The notes under the pieces are model-generated. The model saw nothing but the letters and a program-made list of their open reading frames with translations. It did not search any database and was not told the origin of the DNA. Shown here in pieces: positions 34,628 to 44,688 of a stretch of DNA of 64,000 nucleotides. The stretch is from Adiantum capillus-veneris (Eukaryota > Streptophyta > Polypodiopsida > Polypodiales > Pteridaceae): NCBI GenBank assembly GCA_014529385.2, contig CM043955.1, positions 148,567,640-148,631,639 on the forward strand. Direction: 5' to 3'. How positions within the stretch are numbered: position 1 is the first letter of the stretch; each line of letters starts with the position of its first letter. The translations under genes were made by a program, and so were the position numbers.

Positions 34628-36832
34628 TCATGTACCATCATAGAGCATCTTTTCCAAAGAGAGTGCTTCAGAGTCCTTGACGAGATTTTTTTTGTTTGGC
34701 CCCTCAGAATTTTGGCTGGAGTTACACTTATGCTTCATGTAACAATAGTTACATGAGACAGCGGCCTTTGGATAGATCTTTGGTAGATCCTTTGGTAGAA
34801 GGCGACTCAAATAGGGCTTCAAGCGATACCCGTTTACCTTCCTGGAGTGCTCTTTACCATTCAAGTCCATAAGCTGATAGTAACTAGAATTGAAAGCCTT
34901 CTTGACTATGTATGGCCCTTGCCATCTAGTTTCAAACTTGGCATCAAAACGATTATCGAGTCGATTGTCATACCTTAGCACAAGATCTCCTTCATTGATG
35001 CCTTTGTCCTTCAGTTTCTTGTCGTGCCTTTCTTTCGCTTGTGTGGCTTTCCTCTTGTAGCACTCATATGCTGCTTCTCTTTTCCACTCAAGCTCCACTA
35101 ACATAAGAAGTCGATCCATCCATACCTCTTGATCATCTTGTGCTCCTTTGCCATGAAGTCGCATTGTTGGAATGTTGAGCTCGATAGGCTGCAAAGCCTC
35201 TTGACCATAGACCAAGTGAAATGGTGTGAACTCCGTGGCTTCCCTATATGTGGTTCGATACGCCCACAAGGCACCATCCAAGAAGTCATCCCACAACTTT
35301 GTCTTATTTTTCACCATCTTTCTAATGATGCCTGCAATGACACCATTAGCTTTTTCTACCAAACCATTTGATTGGGGATAGTAGGGTGTACTGTGACGAT
35401 GTAGAATGCGAAGTTCTTCACAGACTTCTGTGAGCAATCCTTTTCTAAACCCTGGACCATTATCAGAAACAATCTCCAAAGGTGTGACAAATCTACAACA
35501 AATGTGAGTGTGGACGAATTTGCTCACTGTCCTCTCATTTACCTTTGCCACACTTTGTGCTTCCACCCACCTAGTCATGTAGTCTACAGCCACTAGAATG
35601 TAGAGTTTACCATTCTTTGTCCTAGGCAGAGGACCCATAGCATCAATGCCCCACTTTTCAAAGGGTCCATTTGCAAGCACTATTTGCCTCGGGCCATGCA
35701 CCAACCTTCTATTTCCATTCATCTGACAATTGTGACAACTTTTACACCAATGTTGGACATCCACATGTAGACTTGGCCAAACATACCCCGCAAGCAAAAT
35801 CTTCTTCACAGTTAATTCTTGGGAAAAATGACCACCACATGCCTCTTCATGCAAACCTTTTAGAATGGCTGGAATCTCCGCGATAGTTGGTACTCTTCTG
35901 CACACTTGATCCTTCCCTCTTTGATAGAGGGAGCCTTCTAGGAAGAGATATGCGCTTGCCTTCTTCATGAGTCTCCTCTTCTGAGCCTTCGTGAAGTCTT
36001 GTGGAAACTCGCCCTCCAAAATGTAGCTAATAATGGGAGTCAATGACTCCAACCCCTGGTATCTCGGTTGCTTGACAGTTGCTGCCACCATGATGACCTG
36101 CACTTCTTTCTCAACGCATGTAACTAATTGTTGTGCAAGTAAATCGGCATCTTCATTTTGTTTCCTAGGAATATGATATAGTTGCACTTCTTCAAATTGA
36201 TTAAACAATCTACGAATGGCATGAACTTTTGTCCGTAAGCTTTCATTCTTGCATGCCCAAATGCCTAAAATTTGTTTAACAATGAGAAGTGCATCTCCCT
36301 TTACCATGAGGCGTTGTATCCCTTGGCCAATGCACATCTTCAAACCATGAATTAGTGTGTCGTATTCTGCTTCATTGTTGCTAGCTGAACTTGGTAGATT
36401 GAACTTCTCTTTTATGACCACCTCTCCACTTGGGTTGAGCAACACTAGCCCTCCCCCTGCTTTTCCTGTGGCTTGACGAAAAGCTCCATCAAAGAACAAG
36501 GTAAAAGCATTAGGAATACTTTTTGGTGGTGGTAATGGTAGGGTCTTTACTTCAGGCACCTTAATCTCCTTTTCATGCACCCTATAAGTGAGAATCCCTG
36601 CCAATTGTGCACGCACACTATCTTCTACCTTGAAAGAGTATTGAAACTCTTGCAACTCCATAATCCACTTTAAGATCCTAGTACTAAGATTCATTTGAGA
36701 TGACACCCAAGGGAACAAATTCTCTGCAATGAGAATTACAAAAGGTTTTGGTAGCAGGTAGGATCTAAACTTTCTCACCGCAAACATGAGAGAAAGCATC
36801 ATGAGTTCTGCTTCTGTGTAGTCTCTCTCCAA
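34628..36832 (-). pseudogene. Pol C-terminal part: RNase H, second archaeal-type RNase H, integrase
   Basis: 734 codons. Residues 1-60 are the end of the gypsy RNase H (RDYTEAELMMLSLMFAVRKF). Residues about 105-235 form a second RNase H (LFFDGAFRQ, GGGLVL, NNEAEYDTLIHGL, KGDALLIVKQI, NEDADLLAQ). The integrase zinc part follows (LHEEACGGHF ... CKSCHNC, about 325-370). Its DDE core has GIDAMGPLP, SDNGPGF and NGLVEKANG (about 390-515). The basic C-terminal part includes RWQGPYIV. All three integrase catalytic residues are present. The frame joins the upstream gag-pol frame through a single-base shift near 36815-36832. It starts with a TTG codon in that overlap, so there is no separate start. Apart from that shift the part looks intact. 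Confidence 0.92.
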
Positions 36833-39177
36833 AGCATCATGACCCTACTAGCAAAGTAGATGGGTCGCATCCTTGTACTGTGGGGATCTTGTTGTAGCAA
36901 CACAGCACCAATTGTTTCCCTTCCAACACTAGAGCTAACAAAGAATGTGTACTCCCAACAAGGAGGCATGAGTGTTGGTAGCTCTGACAAAATGACTTTA
37001 ATGTTACAAAAATACTCTTCAAGCTCATCAGACCATGCAAATTCTACTTGTTGTGTCAACTTTTGCAAAGGATGAAGCAACTCCGAAGCTAAGTGAATAA
37101 AGCGTGACATATACTTCACTTTTTGAATGAATGATATGACCTCTTTGAGATTCTTGGGTGAGGGGAGCTCAATAAGAGCCTTTGCCTTTGAAGGATCCAC
37201 CTCAATGCCTTTATAGGAAACCTTGTGACCAAGCAAGATCACTTCATCCTCAGCTATGTGACACTTGTCGGGGTTGAGTTGACCTCCCATGTCATAGAGC
37301 TTCTTTAAACCTTCTTCTACCCTTTGTAGATGCAATGATTTTGAGCTATAAATGCAAAAATCATCAATAAAAACCCTAATGGACTTTCCAAAGAATGCTT
37401 GAAACACCATGTTCGAGAAGCGTTGGAAAGTTGCAAGAGCATTTGTCAGACCAAATGGCATGACTCTAAAAGCATAACAACCCCAAGGAGTGATAAAGGT
37501 TGTTTTCAATTGATCCTCCAATGCAATCCCTATTTGAAAGTAACCTGAGTAACCATCGCACACAGTGTACTTCTCATGACCAGCTACCTCATTTAGTATC
37601 TCATCCTGGAATGGGAGGGGAAAGTGATCTCTCTTTGTTGCCTCATTGAGGGGACGGTAATCCACACACACCCTCCACTTGCCATTTTTCTTAGGAGTGA
37701 CAACAACAGGAGAGACCCACTCTGAATTCTCCACTGGATAAATGAAACCTGCTGCTAGAAGCTTTCTTACCTCCTTAAGTAGAGCCTGTTCCTTTATAAC
37801 TCCTAGCCTTCGTAGCTTCTGAGCTTTAGGTGTGGCCTCAGGCTTTAACTCAATCTTGTGTTGAACAACATCTACCCCACGTACGTCGGTGTAGTCTTTA
37901 GCAAAAAGCCTAGGAAACTTCCTTAGCACACATTTGAACTCCTCTCTTTCATCCTTTGTAAGTGTTGTTGATAGCATACCTCCCAGCATCCCTTCATCTT
38001 GAACACCTTCGTTCTCTTGAGGACCTACCTCCTCCAAGCCTTGACAAGAGGTCTCTTGGTTGCTTGGCTTAAACCTTACCCCCATGACTTCGATGGAAGA
38101 CTCCTCTTCAGTAATGTTGCCGCTACTTTCTTCTTCTGAAGTGCTATCGGTCCAACCTTCTTCCGTCTCACTTTGAGATGATTCTTCATGGAGCTCCTCT
38201 TGGCGTTGCTCCTTCATGTCAAAGACAACCTTCTTATGATTGTCATTCCTGCAAATTAATTTCCCACTCTCCCAATCCTGCAAAGCTCGCATTTTCATTA
38301 GCCATGGTCTTCCTAGGATAAATGGATAACCACTTCCCTTGGTCGACATAACATAAAAATCCACCGCTTTCTTAATGCCAAAGGCCTCTACAAAGACATT
38401 TTTACAAATGCCTACACACCTAGCCTTGCTATTGTTTGCCATCTTGACTTTGATTTCAGGTGTCTCATGGATGTGCATGCCTAGTCTTTGCATGAGTCCC
38501 TCTGTCATGATGCAAATTTGTGCACCCCCATCCACTAGACCTTTCCTAACCAATCTTCCTTTGATGTAACAGTCTAGCACCGGTGTAATGTCCTCATTCA
38601 TTTCAGCTTGTGCAATTTTTACAACAGGCACACTCTCTTTTACCTTTCTCCTAGTGCTAACTGCCCTTGTTAAATCCCTCCTTACTTGTGGACATAATGC
38701 AAGAAATTGAGGCCATGAAATATCAGGACCCTTACCTCTCATGTCTTCCAACAAGTTGTACGGAGCCATACCATGTCCAAGAGGGAAGTCTTGGAGGTTG
38801 ATACGACGTCGAATCCTCTTGGTTTCCTTGGTCTCCTTTGCCTTTTTGCCTTGTCCATGGTCACTCTGTGATGTGACTCCTTCTTTCTCTTTACCTTTCC
38901 CTCGGCCACGCTTAATGCCATTGGCTTCCATGTCAACCTCATTTGAATTTGTCACCTCTACCACATGCACATTTGGATCTGGCAAAGGTGGAACTCCTTC
39001 TACCCCTTGTGGAGGTGGTCTTGGTCCATTTGGCCTTTGTAGAAGCCTTGGTTGTTGACCAGCTCCTTCTCCTGCATTCATCACTGGGTAATTCAAGTTA
39101 GGTCTCCCTGGCTCTCCACGGGGCCAAGGACAATTATACATCCCATGTCCAGACTCTCCGCAATTCCAACATTGCAA
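36799..39177 (-). pseudogene. Gag knuckle, protease and reverse transcriptase of the Tat-like element
   Basis: 792 codons. A CX2CX4HX4C knuckle lies at residues 2-15 (CWNCGESGHGMYNC). A proline-rich then basic linker follows. The protease has LVDGGAQICIMTEGL (about residue 215; DGGA rather than DSGA) and a later FILGRPWLM. RT shows WVSPVVVTPKKNGKWRVCVDYR (about 485), [22 protein letters not shown] and the catalytic FIDDFCIY (about 610). The gypsy RNase H begins near residue 700 and is cut by the frameshift at about 36815. Upstream in the same frame an in-frame TAA near 39208 separates it from gag. A stop at this site could in principle be translational control, but a nonsense mutation is simpler. 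Confidence 0.9.
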
Positions 39178-39906
39178 GACTCTCCTAGTTCGTGGCTCTC
39201 TCTCTTATGACTTCTTTGCTTGTCCCTTTGGACCTACAGCTTGTGCAAGGTGAATTGACAGGCTGCTTAAAGATTCATTTAACTTCTCAATCACTTCAGC
39301 CGTTACCTCAGGAAGCTCCCTAGATGTTGATGCTTGTGACTTACCTTTGGGTCTAAGACCTTCTATTGGAACCTCTCTCCTTAAGCACTTGAGTTTCCTA
39401 TACTTCTCAGCAGCCCTAGTTTCCGCTGCATCAAAAGGAGCAGGTGCACCCGCCTCAACTTTTTCCTTAAGGTCAGGAAAGAGTCCGACTATGAAACTCT
39501 CCTTCTTTAAAAATTCTGCACCATCACCAGGGTTAGCAACATTTCGTATCCATAGAGCCCAAAGACGTAGAAACTATTGCTTGTACAAGTAGTAGTCATC
39601 TAAGTCTTTTTGTTTATGAGAAACAATGTCTTGCCATAGTTTTTGAGTGTTTTGGGGATCAAAGAAGTATCTCTTAAAACGATTCAAAACTTCTGTGTAA
39701 TTCCCCTTAACTTCCTCAGGCAAAGAGTCAAACCAAGTACTAGCATCTTTCCTAAGGACCACCTCAAACATTTCTACACGTTCTTGATCGGTTACTATCC
39801 TCTTGATACGGCAAGACATCTTGAAATTTGCTAAAAATAATTCTGCATCCTCTCCAGGATCTCCAAAGAAAAGAGGATATCCAGACATTTGGCGTTGGCT
39901 CTCCAT
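39178..39906 (-). pseudogene. gag (capsid part) of the Tat-like element
   Basis: ATG at 39906. Residues 1-110 give the Retrotrans_gag pattern (YPLFFGDPGEDAELFLANF, then ASTWFDSLPEEVKGNY and FKRYFFDPQN). A TAG at about 39574 follows YYLYKQ. The same frame continues with RNVANPGDGAEFLKKESFIV and PFDAAETRAAEKYRKL, then a serine-rich linker to a TAA near 39208, and then the knuckle frame. In-frame continuity through both stops shows a single former gag-pol reading frame. The capsid would assemble the virus-like particle. Confidence 0.85.
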
Positions 39907-39955
39907 TATTATGAAAGATTACAACACGAGTTACAATAAGGGATACAATAGAGAT

Positions 39956-40414
39956 TTAGAACCACTCGCCTGCAAATGAAGAAGTAAGAAAATACCACTC
40001 TAGGTTTTCTTCTTCAGCTATCCAAGCTTCAATGAGGTCTCGATTTGTTTGATCAAAACAAAAAGGTAGACTATTGATGAGCTCTAAGAAGGGTTGAAAT
40101 TCTTCAAAGCTAAGGCGATAAACATAAATCTCTAGAACTTCATTTTCTGGATCCAAAAGAGCAACCACGTCCCAAGTGATAAATTGCACTTGCTCTACAA
40201 TTCCCAACGCACAAGCGGTTTGTATAAAAACTAGATCTTCATGCTCGTCGAAGGCCGTGAGAAAGTAGCAATTGACTAGGAGCTCCTTTCCTTCGAGTTC
40301 CACACAGTCGAAGTGAGGCAACCTTCTCACAATTTCATAAAGAACATCCTCATCAAGTCCAATAAAGTTTGCAAGATTTAAAGACTCCACTTGTGCTACA
40401 AAATTCCTGGACAA
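39956..40414 (-). CDS. Leader ORF B2 of the Tat-like element, unknown function
   Basis: About 152 codons, ending 50 bases before the gag ATG. Blocks LDEDVLYEIVRRLPH, FIQTACALGIVEQVQF and ELINSLPFCFDQTNRDLIEA align with the preceding ORF (VVRRLPHN, FIQLVCALRLVNRVKF, RLINSLPFAFNKGDRELFRA). They are diverged tandem copies. It is acidic, with no membrane segment or metal site seen. It has no ATG: the frame opens with TTG after a pyrimidine-rich ttttgtccag, so a spliced start is possible. Ogre elements carry an ORF1 of unknown role at this place. I do not recognise a domain. Confidence 0.6.
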   Translation of the reverse strand: MSRNFVAQVESLNLANFIGLDEDVLYEIVRRLPHFDCVELEGKELLVNCYFLTAFDEHEDLVFIQTACALGIVEQVQFITWDVVALLDPENEVLEIYVYRLSFEEFQPFLELINSLPFCFDQTNRDLIEAWIAEEENLEWYFLTSSFAGEWF

Positions 40415-40460
40415 AAACTCCTTAGGATTATGGTTAAATCATTCAAAAGCATAAAGAGAT

Positions 40461-41015
40461 TTACAATGTCTCTATGAACAAAGTGTCATAGAAAGTAGAG
40501 AAGGATGATAATTTATACAAATTTGCAATCTTCTCTATGCTCTCTTTATTAAGACAAGCTCTGAATAGCTCCCTATCTCCTTTGTTGAAAGCGAAAGGAA
40601 GACTATTAATAAGACGCAAATGAGGGAAAAATTCACCAAATTTGAGTCTATGAAGCATGAACTCTGGCCGCAAGTTTCCTGAAGAGTCTTCCTCAATGGT
40701 GAAATGCACTCGCCAAACGCCAAATTTCACTCTATTTACCAATCTCAGGGCACACACTAGTTGGATGAATGCGCGGTCTTCCTTAGTGCCTAACAACAAG
40801 AGGAAAATGGAATCCACGCGTAGGACCTTCCATCTTAACTTCACCACCCTCTTGTTATGAGGGAGACGCCTTACTACTTGCTCCTGCAACTCAATTGGTA
40901 ATAGAGCTAGATCTCTAAGGATTGAACTTTCACTGCACACACATTCCCAGTTAGAACAAATGATCGTTTTTTTGTTTCTTGTAACAACTTGGACAAAGAA
41001 AAAACAAACATACAC
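40461..41015 (-). CDS. Leader ORF B1 of the Tat-like element, unknown function
   Basis: About 184 codons. The part homologous to B2 starts near residue 35 (LALLPIELQEQVVRRLPHNKRVV). The first 28 codons (hydrophobic, then lysine-rich) have no match in B2 and end at tgtgtgcag, which looks like an intron acceptor. The frame opens with GTG rather than ATG. The LPIELQEQVVRRLP segment recalls the start of an F-box only superficially. It lies between the A pair of small ORFs and B2. Its function is unknown; the conserved pair argues that the frame was under selection. Confidence 0.6.
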   Translation of the reverse strand: MYVCFFFVQVVTRNKKTIICSNWECVCSESSILRDLALLPIELQEQVVRRLPHNKRVVKLRWKVLRVDSIFLLLLGTKEDRAFIQLVCALRLVNRVKFGVWRVHFTIEEDSSGNLRPEFMLHRLKFGEFFPHLRLINSLPFAFNKGDRELFRACLNKESIEKIANLYKLSSFSTFYDTLFIETL

Positions 41016-41041
41016 ACTATTTTTCCGGGCTGCACTTCATT

Positions 41042-41260
41042 TTAAAATAAAATGAACACGTGTACATCAAAAGAAGTGTGGTAGTTGATGAGAGGTAGAA
41101 TGACAGGGTTTGGTGATGCAAGAATTTCTCCTACTCTTTGGGCACCAAACATGAACACCATTCGTTGTTGAAAATGGATCTTTCTACTAATTGCAACGTT
41201 TATTCTAATATGTGGAGTAAAATGAAAGGGAAAAACCTCTATTCCTGGGCCATTATCCAT
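41042..41260 (-). CDS. Leader ORF A2 of the Tat-like element, unknown function
   Basis: 72 codons with an ATG (MDNGPGIEVF). It aligns with the next ORF upstream: HIRINVAISRKIHFQQRMV with KVHIIVSTKLQFQRVIH, then ILPLINYHTSFDVHVFILF with ILPLIRYDISLDVYIFVLF, both followed at once by a stop. The C-terminal end is hydrophobic. No known family is recognised. It lies 26 bases before B1. Confidence 0.5.
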   Translation of the reverse strand: MDNGPGIEVFPFHFTPHIRINVAISRKIHFQQRMVFMFGAQRVGEILASPNPVILPLINYHTSFDVHVFILF

Positions 41261-41281
41261 GGCCTATGCATGTCCTAATGC

Positions 41282-41494
41282 TTAAAATAACACAAAAATA
41301 TAGACGTCCAAGCTAATATCGTACCTAATGAGAGGCAAAATAAAAGGATTTACCGAAGTGTTTATCTCGGCTAACCTAAGAGGACCTAAAATTCTATGAA
41401 TTACTCGCTGAAACTGCAACTTAGTACTAACAATTATGTGTACCTTTTGCCTTGCAATGGGAATGAAGGGATCATACAAATTCTCGTGATTCAT
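41282..41494 (-). CDS. Leader ORF A1 of the Tat-like element, unknown function
   Basis: 70 codons, ATG at 41494 (MNHENLYDPFIPIARQ), the first ORF after the 5' LTR and primer site. It is a diverged copy of A2, ending in DVYIFVLF and a stop. The shared ends and lengths make chance frames unlikely. The arrangement A1-A2-B1-B2-gag suggests two tandem duplications in the leader. Confidence 0.5.
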   Translation of the reverse strand: MNHENLYDPFIPIARQKVHIIVSTKLQFQRVIHRILGPLRLAEINTSVNPFILPLIRYDISLDVYIFVLF

Positions 41495-41550
41495 GCAAGC
41501 TACTTGATTATGCTAAAGGTTGAGCCTTCACAAAACATACACAAGCCTGT

Positions 41551-41567
41551 CCTCAGTGGGGGCACCA
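41551..41567 (-). promoter_or_regulatory. Primer-binding site of the Tat-like element
   Basis: On the element strand TGGTGCCCCCACTGAGG begins three bases after the 5' LTR. It starts with TGG, as tRNA-primed sites do. I do not assign a particular tRNA. Confidence 0.75.
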
Positions 41568-41570
41568 ATT

Positions 41571-41743
41571 TGAGGCGGTCTGGGGCGGGCAACAAGGAGA
41601 GTGGCCTCCAAGCACTCTTCTAGGCTCCCATGCTGCTCAATTGGGTTGGGGTTGGAAAAAAACAACAAACACACACACAAACCCGCAACCTAACCCTACA
41701 CAAATTTGGGGCACCACCTAGTTTTGGATGCGAACTAGGACGC

Positions 41744-41817
<74 letters not shown>

Positions 41818-44181
41818 TGCTCGGGATGCTTTGAAACGTATCGGCAATGATCAAGCAAACACACCTATATATTTAAGAAGGAGAGAGAAAGGGGGAGGGG
41901 GTGCTTGTTGCATTAATACCTTCTTACAAATCTGTCATGACAAATCAAAGTGAGATTAGTATTTGTTCAACATAGCTTGCGTAAATTTCACCACAACACA
42001 TCACAAGAAAAGCCACCCCAATCACTGTCTTAAGGCCAGGGGAGTCCTCTCCACCCTGTCGCCCTCTTACAGTATGTGGGATTTATGGCTAGATTGATGA
42101 CAACACCAGAGACAAGCTATCAAGAACTTAACAAAAAACACCAAGACACTTACGCATCATTGTTGTCCATTACTTCACGTTGGAAGGGAGACAAAGTATC
42201 CAAGCTTAGTCCAAATCCACCCTCCTTGATTCAGCAAATGTTGGGCTTACACTAGTAGGAGAAATGATAGATTTCCTACTCTCAATTGAATGATCACTCT
42301 CTCTTACAATGGCATAGAGTTCCCTTGCTAATCACCCCTAATACAACACATACATATGCCTAATGCCAATGAGATTCCACTCAAGAGCTCCTTCTCAAGA
42401 GGTTGAGCTTGGCTTCTCAAGCTATAGCATAGTGCTCTTTCTTCTCCCCCCTTTTTGTGGTAGCTACACCCTCCTTTTATAGAAATTTTGAAGGCTAGGG
42501 TTACTCCTCTAACCATGGTTGGGTTAGATTTTCAGCAATTTATCTAATTTCTTTTGCTTGGAATTATCAAGAAGTTGGTGGGGAAAGAGAGAGGAGAGAA
42601 ATGGAGGTGATAGGACTTTTCATAGTGGGTTAGTGTTAGTAGAGTTAGTATTAATTTACAAATGGAATTGGATATTTAGAATGGGAGTATCCATGTAGGA
42701 TACAAATAAGGAAGAAAAACTCTTAAGAGGTAAGAAAAGGTGGATTTCTTACAAGGTTGATGCTCCAAGTGTCTTGAGTAGGGCCAATTTTGACGCTTGT
42801 TGATGGTCCACTAGCCTTTGACGGTACATTTTTTCTTCACTCTTGACCTTCCTTGAGAGACAAGGTAATTGAAGCTGAGTAATTATCAACCACCATGATG
42901 CTGTCTTTTAAGAGAAGAGGCTGAATTTTGTGGTTTTTTTGATAGATATGGGTAATTTGGAGGAGGAAAAATGAGACTAGGTGGTCAATTTTGGAATGAA
43001 ATTGTGTATGGGAGGTATGAGTTCACCATGGTTTCTCTTATTCTTCAAGGTTGAGGAGAAGGTGAGTAGGGTGCAGAGAGGTGGAGATGATGAGTGGAGA
43101 AGTCTGTGTGAAAGAGGAATATGATAAAGTGGAAGAGAGAGTGTGGCTGCATAGCATGGGAAAACTGGGGTCCACTAATAAAATCATAGCTCACAGCTCA
43201 TAGCTTAAAAAAATATGAAAAACTTTGAGGCAAAAGTTCAGCCCACGAGCTACAACTTTTGTTTGTATCACCTTTTCAAATTCGGAGAGCAAGTGAACTT
43301 TAAAAATTCAGCAAAACCGACCGTTTTTTCCACTGCACAAGGTCCTTGTGGGGTCCTTCTTTGGATGATTCTTTTGAATACCTCCAAGAGTGAGCCCTCC
43401 ATAGTGCATGTATGCATGCCACCTACCCTTGACCTTATTTGGTAGATCTACAATTGAAGATATTGTTAAGATCATGATATAAGTGAATAGTACAACTAAG
43501 AAAATCAAATATTGAGGGGTCTAAAAAATATGTACATGTCAAATATAAATAATATAAGTGGAAAAAATATAAAGGGGTCAAAAGAAATCTCTCTCATTAT
43601 GAGGCTACCATAAAAAGATAAATATTTTTGGTGTTCTAATTTTTTAGGCAAAAAAAACAAAATAGATGTAGGAAGGGAAAAATCACAATAGTGAAAAAAT
43701 ATACACATAAATAAAACTAGTTTTTTTGGATTTTTGTTGGGGTGGAGTTACACCAAATATAAGAGAAGCTTACATGAAAAAATTTCTATATGGAATAAAG
43801 AGTATGAAAAATGGTGAGAAAAATTGTGGTAATGGTGAGACAATGTACAGAGCATAAATAACACACACCTAGGTAAAAATATTTAAATAAATACCAAAAT
43901 AATTATGAAAAAATCTTTTATTTAGGCCCTATATACAAAGAAATATTTACATACGCATGGGCCATAATATACTTATATTTTTTATATTTTTTGGCTCAAC
44001 TAGCCCAATGCCTAGCTAATTGAGGGTTTTTTATTTCAGTAAGGAGATATGGGAAAAGTCCCGTGACTCACGCACGCCTATGTACAGTGAAATGGTAGGG
44101 ATAGCCAAAATGTTTGGGTGATTTTGGTAGGGTGAGGTAACTCACTGTGGCAATTACAAAGAGCCAAAAGAACGGCTATCA
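41571..44181 (-). repeat. 5' LTR of the Tat-like element
   Basis: 2611 bases, nearly identical to the 3' LTR. The AG array here (41745-41813) is about 45 bases longer than in the 3' copy and accounts for most of the length difference, with small indels elsewhere (for example near 43070 and 43985). It is followed on the right by the target duplication GTAT (44182-44185). Confidence 0.96.
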
Positions 44182-44688
44182 GTATGAAGGCTACCATGTG
44201 CCAATCACAAAGGCATCAATGGAGGAGATCAGAGAAGATGCTCAATCAGAAGCCGCTGCGGTGGTGCCAGACGAGCATCAAGATGCTACTACTCTATATG
44301 GGGTGCATGCAAAGGAGCTACAAAATGAAACAGAGGATATGTGTTTAAACGGAGAGCTCTATATAGATATAGGAAGTTATGCTGAGTTATGCGAGGATGA
44401 GAGAGAGATCTCTTAAAGCCACAAATATTGTATTTGAACAATTTTGCTCCGTGTTGTAAAAGCTCTGGCTCTCTAAGTACCTTCCATGGTGTATAACGCT
44501 CTTTTCTACTCGCGCTCACATCTTTTGATTGAAAATTCTAAGTTTTCGACTTGCCTCTTCTATCACTCAATTCATTGCGTCATTGTATTTATATGCGTCA
44601 TTACGTCATTGTATTTAATGGTCTTTGCGTCATTGTCTACTCTATTCATTCAATATTAAGTTTAAATATTTGTGTGTTTAATGCAGGT

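Larger units (their letters stand above)
32017..44181 (-). mobile_element. Tat/Ogre-like Ty3/gypsy element nested in the CACTA transposase
   Basis: Minus-strand order: 5' LTR (44181-41571), primer site, four small leader ORFs, gag, protease, RT, RNase H, a second archaeal-type RNase H, integrase, polypurine tract and 3' LTR (34599-32017). The LTR ends are TG and CA. The 4-bp sequence GTAT is duplicated at 32013-32016 and 44182-44185. The dual RNase H, LTRs of about 2.6 kb and extra ORFs before gag are traits of the Tat/Ogre lineage. The near-identical LTRs indicate the youngest insertion in the nest. Two stops and one frameshift in gag-pol mean this copy is not intact. Confidence 0.93.
28519..44416 (+). 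pseudogene. CACTA transposase (TNP2 type), six or more exons, interrupted by gypsy
   Basis: Exons by splice sites and phase: 28519-29051, 29148-29887, 29971-30575, 30650-31414, 31495-31857, 31939-32016 joined to 44186-44416, about 1104 codons. All introns are GT-AG and 74-96 bases long, and every junction keeps phase. Exon 1 has a transposase-associated zinc-like block (CPCNQC ... HV). Exons 2-3 carry the Transposase_21 core (IHACPNDSILFR, CPKCDSERY, MDGVNPF, VYLRPLLEELQ, HDYPGLTEFSG). Exon 4 carries the DUF4218-type block (VHLLVHIVDEVE, RWMFFLERFMKTLK, RPEGSMAEGW). In-frame TAG codons at 31600-31602 and 31972-31974, plus the gypsy insertion in the last exon, disable it. It would bind the terminal repeats and cut the element out. 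Confidence 0.9.

Noticed and set aside
40461-41015. F-box protein
   Set aside because: Only the short LPIELQEQVVRRLP segment recalls an F-box; the rest of the motif and any C-terminal repeat domain are absent.
44147-44416. Separate small gene of 89 codons
   Set aside because: From 44186 it is the last part of the transposase exon interrupted at 32016; its first codons lie in the LTR and target duplication.
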